Below are positions 10,071 through 20,513 of a DNA stretch of 64,000 nucleotides, piece by piece. The translations under genes and the position numbers were made by a program. Within the stretch, counting starts at the first letter, position 1. Each line of letters starts with the position of its first letter. The notes below the pieces were generated by a model, which saw nothing but the letters and a program-made list of their open reading frames with translations, made no database searches and was not told the DNA's origin. The stretch spans positions 7,564,001 to 7,628,000 of the forward strand of contig CM114275.1 in assembly GCA_050084515.1 (NCBI GenBank), given 5' to 3'. The DNA is from Blasia pusilla. Its lineage: Eukaryota > Marchantiophyta > Marchantiopsida > Blasiales.

Positions 10071-10448
10071 TTACCTAAGCTGCATCATTGTCATGGCAGC
10101 AATCCTCTGCTCCAACTGATCGATGCATGAGAGAAGTGCCGGCTCTGGTGCTCCTACTCCATCTCCTCTGGCTGGTGGTGGTCCTCTACCACCACGTCCA
10201 GGAAGGACTCCCCAACCTCCTCCAGGATGACCACCCCCAAGCCCTCGGCCTACCTCTGGACGTGCCTCTTGGCAAAGGTCAAAACACCTATCCCTTGTGT
10301 GACCATATCTGTGGCAATAGTCACACTGGTGTTGTGGTGGGGCCATCCTCTGTGGCTCCTGAGCAATCAGAGGCGCTTGTGGTCCTCTCCCATGATGTGG
10401 GCAGTCTCTCTGCCTATGGGCCCCTCCACACGTCCAACAAGACAACAT
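10071..10448 (-). pseudogene. Element B Gag C-terminal part with two zinc knuckles
   Basis: The nucleocapsid portion binds the element RNA. The first knuckle, CWTCGGAHRQRDC (10439-10401), has spacing C-x2-C-x3-H-x4-C. The second, CDYCHRYGHTRDRC (10325-10284), is the standard C-x2-C-x4-H-x4-C. A Gly/Arg/Pro-rich stretch follows. Both knuckles keep all ligands, unlike element A. It is in frame with the protease, so Gag and Pol may have been one polyprotein. Confidence 0.85.
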
Positions 10449-11416
10449 CGGTCACTGCTGGGCAACATATGTACATACGGGTCGTTGCCTCATAGGCTCA
10501 CGGTACCCGCCCTGCTCTCTAGGCACTCCGGACCACTCCTGTGGTACTAGTGCTTGCTGTGGCACCTGTGGGGTTACCGTCGCTCGTGGACCCGTGGACT
10601 CTCAAGACAATGCAGCGGTCACTACCTGGTCCTCACTCATGTTGAGCTCAATACACTAAGACAACTCAAAGACCACCTTCAATGTGGGCTTCGCTCTGTG
10701 AATCAGCACCGCATCTCGGACTCTCCTCCATAGTTCTTGGTCCAGAACCCCGTACCAAAACTGGATTGACTGCGCCTCAATCACTCCATACGTAGCAATG
10801 ATCAGCCTCCTCATGCATGTGAATGCCCCTCTCACACTCTCACCCGATCATCACTGAAAATCTTGTAGACTCTTCAGCTTGTCGGCGCGTACGCCCTCGT
10901 AGCTCTTCCCCAACTATCGGAAGAACTCCACTGTGGGGCTGAAGCTTGATGGCCCTCTACCTCTAGAGGTCTCTGCCACATCGCTTGTCTCACTGCTCTC
11001 CTTTCCATCTAGTCACCGGGCTGATGGTGTGGGTCTCTCTGCTCTCACAATCCCATCATATGCCTTGCGACCACTAGTGGACACATACCCTGGAGCCCAT
11101 TACATCTCTAGGCATTGATCTCTACTAAATATAGTGATTGAAACTCCATGTAGTCATCCATCGGAGGACCCTCCAAGTGCTGGAACAACCCCTTCCATGC
11201 CATGAAAGGGTTGAACCGTGTCGGGGTCCGTATCTCCTGGAAGTCGCACCACTTGTCAAACTCCTGGATAAAATCATCCAAGTCGATGGTGCCCACTGCA
11301 CCCGAGAAACGACTCATGCCCCGATGGCCCATGTCGTCCATCTCTAGCCAAGTACTACTGTCTCTGTTTGCGATATCGTCACCAGACCCAGTGTCTAGTG
11401 ATGACGATCCAGCCAC
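10449..11416 (-). pseudogene. Element B Gag N-terminal and central part
   Basis: The first piece (11416-11108) carries RFSGAVGTIDLDDFIQEFD and GLFQHLEGPPMDDY, shared with element A. Further pieces continue in changing frames: a segment resembling FSPTVEFFRQLGKSYEGV near 10930-10890, and FWYGVLDQELWRRVRDAVL near 10760-10700, the typical end of a retrotransposon Gag helical domain. At least one frameshift and several stops break it. The start codon cannot be fixed. Confidence 0.75.
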
Positions 11417-13255
11417 GGATGGATGTCGAGGTAGCTCCTCACTGGTAACCCCTCAATATCTCACTCCACTCCGTGTCACACCACTACCACTGCTTGCACT
11501 ACCCCGTTCTTCCGAACCCTGGAAGAACGCCGTGATGACAAACCCTTATCTCACCCGCTCAAGCACTCAGACTCACTGAGAGTTTCCCACACTCCTCACT
11601 AGCTCACCTATGCTAACATCAATCCCGTGATGACATCCCAGCCTCACGCACAGTCAACACTCGGGCTCACCATGAGCCTCCCAACTGTCACCTAACTTAG
11701 CAACACTCTCCTAACCTCTTGGGTCATACATACGACCCCTACGCGGGGTCGTACATCCACTAATATGCTACACATGAAAAGAGTCTACACTCGTCACCAT
11801 CACTGCACCCACCTAGCACCAGCTACTACCCGATACCCTAGCACTCTCAATCACACACGACAAGTGCGGGAAAAGGGACTCGAATGGATAACCTGATCAT
11901 GCCCTCCAACCTACGTACCGTCAACACTCACTCCTCCATGTGGTATGACAACCTCTTCAACACGACACTCTCCTCAACCACACCTCGAACCTCCCGTTAG
12001 TGGATGTAGACAACCCGTCGCCGTCAGCGCTTGCGTCTCTACCTCCAACACTTTGTCATGAACTATCGATGCAACTCACAATCTCATCATCCAACGGATC
12101 AGAGCCTCAAGTCGATACATCTTGAATCTCCCATCCAACTCCAAAAACCCCAACGCATGCCCACTCAACGACGTAGCTATAGTCCCACATTGACTGCCCT
12201 ACCTTGTAACTCTCCAATCACCAAGATATCACATTCACTGCTCAACGTGGTCGGCCCTACAACCATGTCGGCTTTCCTACCATGTGAAGCCACCTCTACT
12301 CCGTCCAACGCTCTCCTCCATCCGTTTGTCTCTGCCCGTTTGGGCACACGGCCCTATGCGGGCACACATGCCCATCCCTCTTCCTCCATCTTTGGAGTCT
12401 TAATGACTCCCATGGACCCGTCTACGCCCTTGGAGCTCCTTCTCCATAGGCACTCGACCTTATTCCTCTCCCTACCCATCTCTCTCTTTACTCCCTTAGG
12501 CGTACGGCCCTCTGAGGCTGGGCCTTGTTAACTCCATGTGCACCCTATCAAGCCTCAGGCACGCGGCCCTATGCAGTCGCTCTCACCCTCTTACCCCCAT
12601 CCGCCAATCTAGAGCCCCCATCCTCTTGGACTTGTCTTTAATGCCGGCTCCCCGCCCTATGCGGCAAGCCCTTCCTCCCTTTGAGGCTGGGTACAACCCA
12701 CCTGGCTACCTTTGGTCTTGGAGCCCTAATGGCTCCTTCCCTTGTCGGGCATGTCCCTGCCCGGACTTAGATGTGGGGAAAAAGGCCTTGGCCACGCGAC
12801 CCTACACGCGCCCTCCTTGAGCTCTGCCATTAGCCTCATGCTCCTTCAACCCAGCTGCCACTCCCATAATACCACACACATACGTACCTATGTGCCAATA
12901 TATCCGTCCGAATTAGAAATATAGCTATAACCTAACCCTTGACTCCTAGCTAGCCGCCTTTACTTGACAGTCTCCCGACGGTTGCAAGACCCAACCAGCT
13001 CTTTTCTTCTCTCTCCCGACACCCTTACTCGCGTACACCCATCGCCCCACCACACACTACACTCGGCTGCTGTCCCCCATCAATCCGCACCAGAAAAATC
13101 TGAGAAAAACAGACAGCGCTTCTGCCCACGACCTTCCGAACAGAAAAATGACCAACACCCCGCAACACACGCGTCTCCAGGGGCTCCTGACCAAGGCAAC
13201 TCACTTGCCTACTTGCAAACAAAGAATTTCCACCAGCCCCTTGGCATCTTTCTCA
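11417..13255 (-). other. Long leader of element B with a recurring hairpin-prone motif
   Basis: There is no recognisable coding signal on either strand over about 1.8 kb. A short motif close to CGGCCCTATGCGGGC recurs in variants at 11731-11753 (a 9-bp stem around TACGC), 12345-12363, 12500-12518, 12559-12577, 12652-12668 and 12791-12811. Many variants can fold because CCC and GGG flank the centre. It lies between the LTR and Gag, where packaging or translation signals of retrotransposons usually sit; such a role is only an idea. Confidence 0.5.
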
Positions 13256-13733
13256 TGTAAAAATAAATAGTAAAAACGGCACACCCGGCCTAAAACTCCA
13301 CTCCTCAATCTACATCGGCATACCGAGCCTCGTCCACCGTGTGCTATCAAGGAATCCGGACGCTAGCACCCTAGTCCTATCTCACACACATACAAGAGGT
13401 GCTCCACGACCCAACATGAGAAAGATGGCTTAGGAAAGCCACCTTCCTCTCTTATATAGGGTTGGGAAGAGCCAAAAAGGCTCTTCCCCTAAAAATAGCC
13501 CTCCTCTTGGTAACCTGCGCGCACAGGTTACCAGGGGCGGGTGACTTGGTCAACAAGTCATCCGGCTGTGAAAGACCTCAACATGAAAGTTATCAGAAAC
13601 AACATTCCTGACACAATGAACCTATCCTTAACCTCATCTGATACCGTGGGACAAGGTTACACTCAAGATAGTCCGCTGGCTCCTACGCCCTATCCACGAT
13701 AGATCTCGGCCTATCGGCTACTCAGATGTGACA
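13256..13733 (-). repeat. LTR of element B (5' LTR, first part missing)
   Basis: On the minus strand it runs from TGTCACATCTGAG at 13733 to TTTTTACA at 13256, matching the plus-strand copy at 13767-14249 in inverse orientation. About 137 bases that open the LTR in the copies at 4234 and 14250 are missing because of the inversion at 13734. A TATATAAG box lies at 13458-13451. Confidence 0.75.
13451..13458 (-). promoter_or_regulatory. TATA box of the minus-strand LTR
   Basis: TATATAAG on the minus strand lies within the LTR. It is conserved in the inverted copy at 14043-14050, which fits the RNA polymerase II promoter of an LTR retrotransposon. Confidence 0.55.
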
Positions 13734-13736
13734 ATG

Positions 13737-14249
13737 TTTTGTAGCGATATGTATGCGCACGACAGGTGTCACATTTGAGTAACCGATAGGCCGAGATCTA
13801 TCGTGGATAGGGCGTAGGAGCCAACGGATTGTCTTGAGTGTAACTTTGTCCCACGGTGTTGGATGAGGTTGAGGATAGGTTCGTTGTGTCAGGAACGTCA
13901 TTTTTTGACAACTTTCCTATTGAGGTCTTTCACAACCGGGTGACTTTTTGACCACGTCACCCGCCCCTGGTAACCTGTGGGCGCAGGTTACTCAGAGGAT
14001 AGCTATTTTTAGGGAAAGAGCTTTTTGGCTCTTCCCAACCCTATATAAGAGAGGAAGATGGCTTTTCTAAGCCATATTTCTCATGTTGGGTCATTGGAGC
14101 ACCTCTATTGTATGTGTGTGAGATAGGACTAAGGTACTAGCGTTCGGATTCCTTGATAGCGCAGGGTGGACGAGGCTTGATATGCCGATGTAGATTGAGG
14201 AGTGGCGTTTTAGGCCAGGTGTGCCGTTTTTACTACTCTTTATTTTTGT
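13737..14249 (+). repeat. Plus-strand LTR copy
   Basis: The copy begins inside the LTR (GTAGCGATATGTATGCG at 13741) and ends with TTTATTTTTGT at 14249. It belongs to another copy of the element family in opposite orientation, with no internal region attached. Confidence 0.75.
14043..14050 (+). promoter_or_regulatory. TATA box of the plus-strand LTR
   Basis: TATATAAG follows a stretch of paired AGAGCTTTTTGGCTCT-like sequence. It occupies the same LTR position as the minus-strand copy at 13458-13451. If active it would drive transcription towards the Helitron remnant. Confidence 0.55.
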
Positions 14250-14387
14250 TGTGTGATATCCATATATATATGTATGAGTTGATTTCTGTACATGTATGGA
14301 TCTATCCGTGTGTGGGGCAGATCGGTGTTGTGTGGTGTAGATGTGACCAACGATGTATGTTGTGTAGTGATATGTATGCGCACGACA
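14250..14387 (+). repeat. Opening 138 bases of a second LTR, fused to the Helitron
   Basis: TGTGTGATATCC at 14250 matches the LTR start at 4234 (minus), and the match continues to GCGCACGACA at 14387. It directly follows an LTR end, so 14249/14250 looks like an LTR-LTR junction. The Helitron coding sequence starts within about 12 bases. Confidence 0.65.
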
Positions 14388-14398
14388 TCATCCTCTTT

Positions 14399-15430
14399 GA
14401 TTGTCACATTAATTTCGAGATCACAAGTAGTATTTATGCTGTGAAATACGTATATAAATATGTATATAAGGGGTTCGATGTTGTGACATTTAAGTTATCA
14501 AAAGATATGGATACATCCAATGCAATCAAGGTCATTGATGAGACAACGTCATATCTTGATGCAAGGTATGCTTCTACTAATTGATGGATTTTTTGTTATG
14601 CCTTTGTGTTTTTTAAATTTTATTTTTTCATTCTCCTAACTTAAAGATATAATTTACATTTTTTCTTTCAGATATATATCGTCTTCAGAGGCATGTTGGC
14701 GACTCTTCAAGTTTAGTCTACATGCTGAACTTCCAAGTATTGTGCGACTAGCTATTAATCTTCCAGAGCAACAAATGGTGTACTTCAATGATGCTAACGC
14801 TCCCAAAGATGTTTTGCAACTAAATAGAGAGACAAATCTAACCCAATATATGGTTTGAAACTAATCTATATGACTCCAGTGGCCGACAATATCTGTATAT
14901 AGATTTTCCTTCATATTATTGTTGGACTAAAAGAGATGGATTCGGAGGGTACAAAGACAAAATGGTTGTGGCCATCCCATTGGCCGGTTATACCTTACTC
15001 ACCCAAGTGAATACTCAAAAGTTTATTCTATATTTTTTTGTACACATAGGATTTTTGTACTCTTATATTCGACCCTCTAAAGTGAGTGAATTATTCTAGA
15101 AAGGGATGAGCTGATTCATTTCACTCATGTATAGGTGAAGGAGAACGTCATTGGTTGAGATTACTCCTCCATAATGTTCGAGGAGCAACTTCATATGAAT
15201 ATTTAAGAACTGTTGATGGAGTATTATGTCCAACATTCAAGGAGGCTACAATCCAATTGGGACTTCTTGACGATAATAGGGAAGTGTTCTCTTGCTTTGA
15301 AGAAGTATTTATGATTCGTACGGGTTCTATACTTCCCTGTCTATTTACGATTATTCTAGCTTACAACACACCGACTCAACCTGCTACATTATGGAGTCAA
15401 TTCTTGATTCCATTGGTAGAAGATCTCTAA
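14399..15430 (+). pseudogene. Helitron Rep/helicase protein, middle part
   Basis: The exon 14399-14565 encodes AVKYVYKYVYKGFD and DETTSYLDAR. Splicing at GT 14566 to AG 14671 restores YISSSEACWRLFKF, a conserved Helitron block, followed by LPSIVRLAINLPEQQMVYF. After a frameshift near 14847 come WFETNLYDSSG, YIDFPSYYCWTKRDGFGGY and AIPLAGYT. A probable intron of about 120 bases precedes GEGERHWLRLLLHNVRGATS (from about 15136), and VDGVLCPTFKEATIQLGLL follows. The order matches the stretch between Rep and helicase in plant Helitrons. Stops at 14860 and 15430 break it. Confidence 0.82.
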
Positions 15431-15819
15431 TATGAACAACGTGAGGTAAGAAATTTTCACTATAACTCCTTAAATCATTTGTTTCCTTCGTCAAAGTATC
15501 TTCTATTGAGCAATAAAGAAGCTAACCATGATTCGAATATTGCATGCATGATGATTTTCCATTGCAGAAAAAAAGAATTCCTAATCTTTCTGTTGATGAT
15601 GCTATGATTAATACTGCATTGTTGGAAGTCCTTTATTACCTTACAAGATCAAGGAAAGAGACTTTCGGACTTTCCTGACATGCCTCAAGCTAATTTCCAA
15701 AGCCTTCAATTGCATTCATATTTGGAGGAACAAGAGCTATTATATGATAGTGAAGAATTATTTGAGAGTGCATAATTTGGAGAATTGTGTCTAAATGAAG
15801 GACAATGTGTTTTTTGGGA

Positions 15820-17446
15820 TGCTATACACAATGAGCTTGATAAAATAGTGGCAAATGCTCCACCATCTCCAAAAAAAATTTCAACGACGGTCCAGGTGGA
15901 ACAGGAAAGACATACTTATATAATCTTCTCCTTGCAAGTATAAGGAGTGCAAAAGGTACAGCTTTGGCAATAGCATCAACTGGAATAGCTGCTCTATTGT
16001 TAGATGGTGGACGTACTGCCCATTCCCGCTTTAAGATCCCTATCAATCTCCATGAGAGCTCTACTTGCAAGTAAGTGTCATTACCTGATTTACATCCAAT
16101 ATTTTCAATACATAAAATTTCATTATTCAAAGTATTGTAAATTATAATTTACTTCCCTATGTCGTTTGTAGTTTATCAGTCAATAGTGATTAAGCGCGCT
16201 TGATCTGTGATGCGATACTCATTAGATGGGACGAAGCACCTATGGCTCATCGTCATGCATTTGAGGCCTTGAATCGCACTTTACAAGATATCATGGGAAC
16301 GGTCTCTGATGATCTACGAAAATTACCATTTGGTGGAAAACTTATGATATTTGGTGGTGACTTTTGTCAAGTTTTGCCTGTTGTTCGTCATGGTGATTGG
16401 ACGCGAATTGTCCAAGCTACTATAAAGAGGTCATCTCTTTGGTCTAACGTTAAGGTCTTGAAGTTGAGAACAAACATGTGAGTTCAAAGTTTGGAAGATG
16501 ATTTGCGTATTGAGCAACAAGCTTTTGCTGATTCGTTATTGGAAGCGGGGGACGGTCGTATACCTTTGCATCCTCATTTGGGAGAAGACTTTATACTTTT
16601 ATAATCATGAATTGTCACTAAGAGTAACAAGATATGCAATCTTATTGATTTGATCTATGGAAATTCTGTAAGTCAATTCCATGATATTAATTTCTTGAAA
16701 GATACTGCAATTTTAACACCGAGGAACATGGATGTTGACGAAATAAATGCACATGTCATGTCTTGGTTTCCTGGACAGGTAATCCTTCTAATTCTCTTAG
16801 TAGAGCTTCTTTTTGGGGAAGTTTGGATAGTAAGGTTAAGTTTGAATTAGTTGGAAGTAGTTCTCACCAATTCACTACATATTGTGTACATAAGCATATT
16901 TACATGAGCATTGATTCTATTCCAAATGAGGGGATCACTCATATCTATCCAACTTAATTTTTAAACACATGGTTGCCTTCTAGACTACCTCCGCATCGAG
17001 TGTGTTTGAAGATTGATGCACCAATCATCTTCTTACGAAACATGAATAGGTCACATGGACAAGCAAACGAGACTAGATTGGTGATTCGTGGATTTATACA
17101 TTGCATAGATGCTGAAATTATCACAGGGAAGAATATTGGAGAAGGATTTTTTATTCCACATATCCCATTGATTGCATCTAACTCCGGTTTGCCATTTGAT
17201 TTGCGTAGGTTTCAATTCCCTATTTGCCTAGCTTTTGCTATGACTATCAATAAGTCTCAAGGTCAAAATTTGCAAAAGGTTTTCATTTACTTGCCTACTC
17301 ACGTATTTTCTCATGGTCAATTATATGTAGCATTATCTAGAGTAGGGAAGATAAGCTCCATCCACATTACAATTGGAAGTGATGAACATTCAAATAAGGA
17401 AGGTGATTATACACGAAATGTAGTGTATAAAGAAATACTTGGATGA
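15820..17446 (+). pseudogene. Helitron PIF1-type helicase
   Basis: This is a superfamily 1 DNA helicase that unwinds the strand during rolling-circle transposition. Walker A is GPGGTGKT at 15889-15912, followed by YLYNLLLASIRSAKGTALA and STGIAALLL. Walker B lies in the exon from 16200 as RWDEAPMAHRHAFEALNRTL. Motif III is GGDFCQVLPVVRHG. Later blocks are ILTPRNMDVDEIN (about 16700), [20 protein letters not shown] (17010-17070), [11 protein letters not shown] and YVALSRV (about 17325-17345). The order is that of PIF1/RRM3-like helicases. At least one intron (about 16070-16198) and several frame breaks are present. Confidence 0.86.
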
Positions 17447-17550
17447 AATAAAATTCTTCAAAGTGAAAAGATCTCAATTGACCACACTTTAACAACTTAC
17501 CAAAAAAGAACCCTTCACATGTCCCGTGCATCGTACGGGCATCTTACTAG

Positions 17551-17747
17551 TCTATATTATTGTTGGAGAGTGCCTTCTTGATTTGCTAACATAATGTGGC
17601 AATTGGGTGGAAATAATGGGTAGAAATAAAATGTTTCACATTCTATAGGTGACAAGAAAATTTAAATTTATGTGGCCCAATATTGGTCCTTTTATGGGCT
17701 ATTAAACCTTTTTTTGTTTCCTACGCATCGTGCGGGCACCTTACTAA
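17551..17747 (+). mobile_element. Non-autonomous mini-Helitron, 197 bp
   Basis: It starts TCTATATTATTGTTGGAGAG at 17551 and ends with the hairpin ACGCATCGTGCG plus CTAA (17744-17747), followed by T. The start directly abuts the CTAG of the larger Helitron. It has no coding sequence. Similar termini occur at 55425, 55637, 48940 (minus), 37608 (minus) and 19731 (minus). Confidence 0.8.
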
Positions 17748-17920
17748 TACGATTTATTTCTTTCTCATTCACCATAAAAATAAACGGAGTTAGGAAAGGC
17801 TTGGTTCTATGCATACTAGTTTGGCGCGTTTTATCTTTATGGATGAAAAAAATTTCACCTCGGAGATTTAGATTTAATTTGGTGCCTTAAGGTTGTGCCC
17901 TTCATATTCTCATTCGTTTT

Positions 17921-18385
17921 TTCTAGGTGTGTCAAATTGTGTATGGAGGAACCCATTGATGCAAAGAGTATTCACATTCTTCGATTTGCACAAGTAGAGA
18001 ATGAATAGTGATCCATGATGTGATCGGACGTCGTTGGGCAAGAGCAACTACATGTCCTATCATCTACTACTAGTGATCATGTCAGATCAGTTTGAACACT
18101 AGTGGTTGAGCAGACATGAATGTGCGACCAAACAAGTGGCTACCAACTACTTCGGCTTAACATATCAACGCTAGTGCTTATGCATAATTGTAATGCCACC
18201 CAGATGTGTTTTCAAAAATATTTCAAGCTATTAATTGTATAGCTAGTTGAGTTGATTTTTGTCTTGGTTTTTTTGCCATTTTCATTTGGAATTCCTTTTT
18301 GCATTTTTTGCCTCCTTTCCTTCTTGGGATGTTGTTGCCTTTCATTGACCTCTTTTGAGGTTTTTATTTATAATAAAGTGGATTT
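17921..18385 (+). mobile_element. 3' fragment of a non-LTR-type retroelement
   Basis: It matches 52121-52935 with internal deletions. The start corresponds to the zinc-knuckle codons, the middle retains GGGCAAGAGCAACT, and the end shares GCATTTTTTGCCTCC, a TTTTGAGGTTT segment and TATAATAAAGTGGAT. It is 5'-truncated, as expected from target-primed reverse transcription. Confidence 0.7.
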
Positions 18386-19730
18386 TCTTTAATTAGGATA
18401 GGAGCTCTTACTTGACCTCCATGTTTGAGATACCTTATTATGGCTAAGGAAACTTTGTCAAGAGAATTCATAGAAGAAATTTAAACTAGTCCTAGAACCA
18501 TGAGGTGTTGGGATGCACTATTGAGAGATGGAAAAGAAAATTCTCCTAATCTATACTATAATTGGAATTAGGGATTATTGAACGTCAAATTAAAAAAATA
18601 TCAATATTTTTTAAAATAAATTAGGATGTCAATTTTGCAATTAATATTTGCTCTTGGTAATTTTTATGATTAATAATATTCATGTAGGTAAAGTTCTTTG
18701 AATTAGCAATCATATCCCTATATACAAAGGTTTTATGGATGAGGGTCCTAACTAAGGAGACCCCAACACTAGAGTCCCCTTTTAATTATAGTCATGTCTC
18801 TCTAGGTGTTACTTAATGAAGGGAGATACTTTTATTTTCCATCAAAGGAACATGCATATTAGTAATAATATGTGAATAAACGTATTTTAATGCTTAACTC
18901 ATAATAATAAAATTTAGGGTCATTTTATGGTCCAATATGCAATGCACCATATATTACCACACATTACCATACATTACCACTAATGTGTGTAATGTGGTTC
19001 TATTAAGATGCCCATGCAATGCATAGGCATAGCCTATGCAATGGTGGCATTGATAAAATGGAGTTCCCTATTGTGACAAATTTGAAATTTGAAGTGGTAA
19101 TCATTATTACGAGTACAAACCCTTAAGTAATAGTAAACATGTGTCGATAGATGGCAAACTTGTGTTGGACAAAAAGGACAAAAGTAAACAGCTGGGCCAC
19201 TCAAATGTGACATGGGTTTCTCTAATTATAATATATAACTGATTATACAAAGAAATATTTTTGAGGGGGAAGGTATATTATTTTCTTTTATCTTCTTCCA
19301 AAACATATGAGATTGTTTATGATTTTAAAGTTTTAATGTAATATTAAATTTTGAACACTATCCATTTTTCTCTTATGGAATCCCAATTCCTCTTTTGCTC
19401 ATTTATTTTAATGGACCACCATCATTTGCAATACTACTTGAATCCATCCCGTTTTAAGGTACTACCTTTTCACTTTATGTCATGACTAATCAGGCCAATC
19501 CTCACAGCGTGTTTCTTTCATGAAACCCTTCCACCCTCCCTCATCATTTTGGATAAAAAAGGGACCTAAATCTATTCCTCACAGTGTTAGAAAACATTGT
19601 TTCCACTTAATCAATTGTCTTGCCAATGTGCAGCCTTCTCCACCTCATGATGGGTCTATGTTGACGTCTTTTTACTCCAAACTGTGAGCCCCACATAGTA
19701 TCACATAGAGTTGTCACCTTATTCTATCTA
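18386..19730. other. AT-rich spacer
   Basis: No gene or RNA is recognised. A run of ATTACCAC/ACATTACCA units at 18950-18980 is a short local repeat only. Confidence 0.5.
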
Positions 19731-19890
19731 CTAGTAAGGTACTCGTGCGATGCACGAAAAAAAAAAAGACAGTTTGAAGAGCGTTTGTTAGTGAGTGAGT
19801 GTCTGCACACAAATTCAAACTTTTTCCTTCTTGCCCATAACACGTGAAATATTTTTTTCTTTTCAATTACCACATGTCAATAGGGCTTAA
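19731..19890 (-). mobile_element. Mini-Helitron 3' part, minus strand
   Basis: On the minus strand the 3' end reads a CGTGCATCGCACG hairpin, then AGTACCTTACTAG, ending at 19731 and followed by T. The adjacent 150 bases resemble the 55425-55636 element (a TTCTTGCCCATAACACGTG segment and ATTACCACATGTCAA). The matching 5' end is not found nearby. Confidence 0.7.
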
Positions 19891-20005
19891 AAAAGATCAA
19901 TAATAGTTTTTTAAAATTGTGTTAAAATTTATATTTAATTTTAAAATTTTAATATAATTTCTATTTTTTAAAATCTTAAAAGAGTAAGAAAATTTCACCT
20001 TTTCT
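19851..20005. repeat. Direct repeat copy 1 of about 155-165 bp
   Basis: It is nearly identical to 20350-20513, starting TTTTTTTCTTTTCAATTACC and running to GTAAGAAAATTTCACC. The second copy has an extra TTATAA-type insertion. Diverged relatives of the AT-rich part occur around 26690-26830 and 27030-27090. Confidence 0.85.
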
Positions 20006-20349
20006 CACTCTTAAAATTCTATTCTTCCCCTTCTACTCTTCCCACCAATATAACATTCATTAACCAAAATCTTAGCTCATTTAATTTAACGAAATTATTT
20101 TCTTTTTCCATTAAAATTATTTTTATTTTCCAAAATATCAAAAAAACAATTATTTTGAAAAAGAGCATGTTATTTATTTCAAATTTTAAATATGAAAAAG
20201 AGTAATAACATTTGAGTTAGTAATTACAATCCTCCACAATTAAAAATATCAAACTAAGTAGTTTTTTCAAAATGTACTCCTCCATTAAATTTTTATTTCC
20301 TTTTTACATCAAATATGAATTGAGATAACATTCTAAGATTTTGATTAAA

Positions 20350-20513
20350 TATTTATTTTTTTTCTTTTCAATTACCATATGTCAATAGGGCTTAAAAAAG
20401 ATCAATAATAGTTTTTTAAAATTGTGTTAAAATTTATAATTTATATTTAATTTTAAAATTTTAATATAATTTCTATTTTTTAAAATCTTAAAAGAGTAAG
20501 AAAATTTCACCTT
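20350..20513. repeat. Direct repeat copy 2
   Basis: This is the second copy of the 19851-20005 unit, in the same orientation and about 500 bp downstream. The few differences indicate a fairly recent local duplication. Confidence 0.85.

Larger units (their letters stand above)
3611..13733 (-). mobile_element. Element B: Ty3/gypsy retrotransposon carrying a DNA methyltransferase and a PHD finger
   Basis: The order on the minus strand is LTR remnant (13733-13256), leader, Gag, CCHC knuckles, aspartic protease, C5-cytosine methyltransferase, reverse transcriptase, RNase H, integrase, PHD finger, polypurine tract and LTR. Protease, then RT, RNase H and integrase is the Ty3/gypsy (Metaviridae) order. 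The two additions are not standard gypsy domains. The frame changes near 7845, near 7015 and near 6690, and once inside Gag. In-frame stops are numerous, including 8974, 8610, 7535, 6831, 6301, 5929, 5671, 5014 and 4654. Several look like CAG to TAG, CGA to TGA or TGG to TAG changes, which fits long residence as a methylated, silenced copy. It is non-autonomous today. The remaining frame is good enough for every domain to be recognised. Confidence 0.88.
13256..14249. repeat. Head-to-head inverted LTR pair
   Basis: The arms are 13256-13733 and 13767-14249, with a 33-base spacer (13734-13766). The arms differ by scattered substitutions and small indels, so it is an old structure and not an assembly mirror artefact. 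Confidence 0.85.
14388..17550 (+). mobile_element. Helitron, 5'-truncated, with Rep remnant and helicase
   Basis: Helitrons are rolling-circle transposons of eukaryotes that encode a Rep nuclease fused to a PIF1-type helicase. Here the 5' end and the HUH Rep catalytic region are missing, cut off by the LTR junction at about 14387-14399. The remaining coding sequence runs to 17446. The 3' terminus is a hairpin (GTGCATCGTAC around 17525-17535) followed by CTAG at 17547-17550, the canonical Helitron end. The coding part has introns, stops and frameshifts, so it is inactive. It is probably related to the autonomous partner of the short Helitrons in this window, whose 3' ends share the hairpin and the GGGCACCTTACTAG pattern. 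Confidence 0.88.

Noticed and set aside
12031-12531. Plus-strand ORF of 166 residues in the 11.4-13.2 kb block
   Set aside because: It lies opposite the leader of element B, is low in complexity and Leu/Pro/Ser-rich, has no motif, and is better explained as a chance frame.
13767-14387. Reading the plus-strand LTR as a single 621-bp unit from TGTCACATTTG to GCGCACGACA
   Set aside because: In the copy at 4234 (minus) these two ends are joined inside the LTR, and both borders of element B fall at the 14249/14250 point, so the TGTGT...ACA borders fit better.
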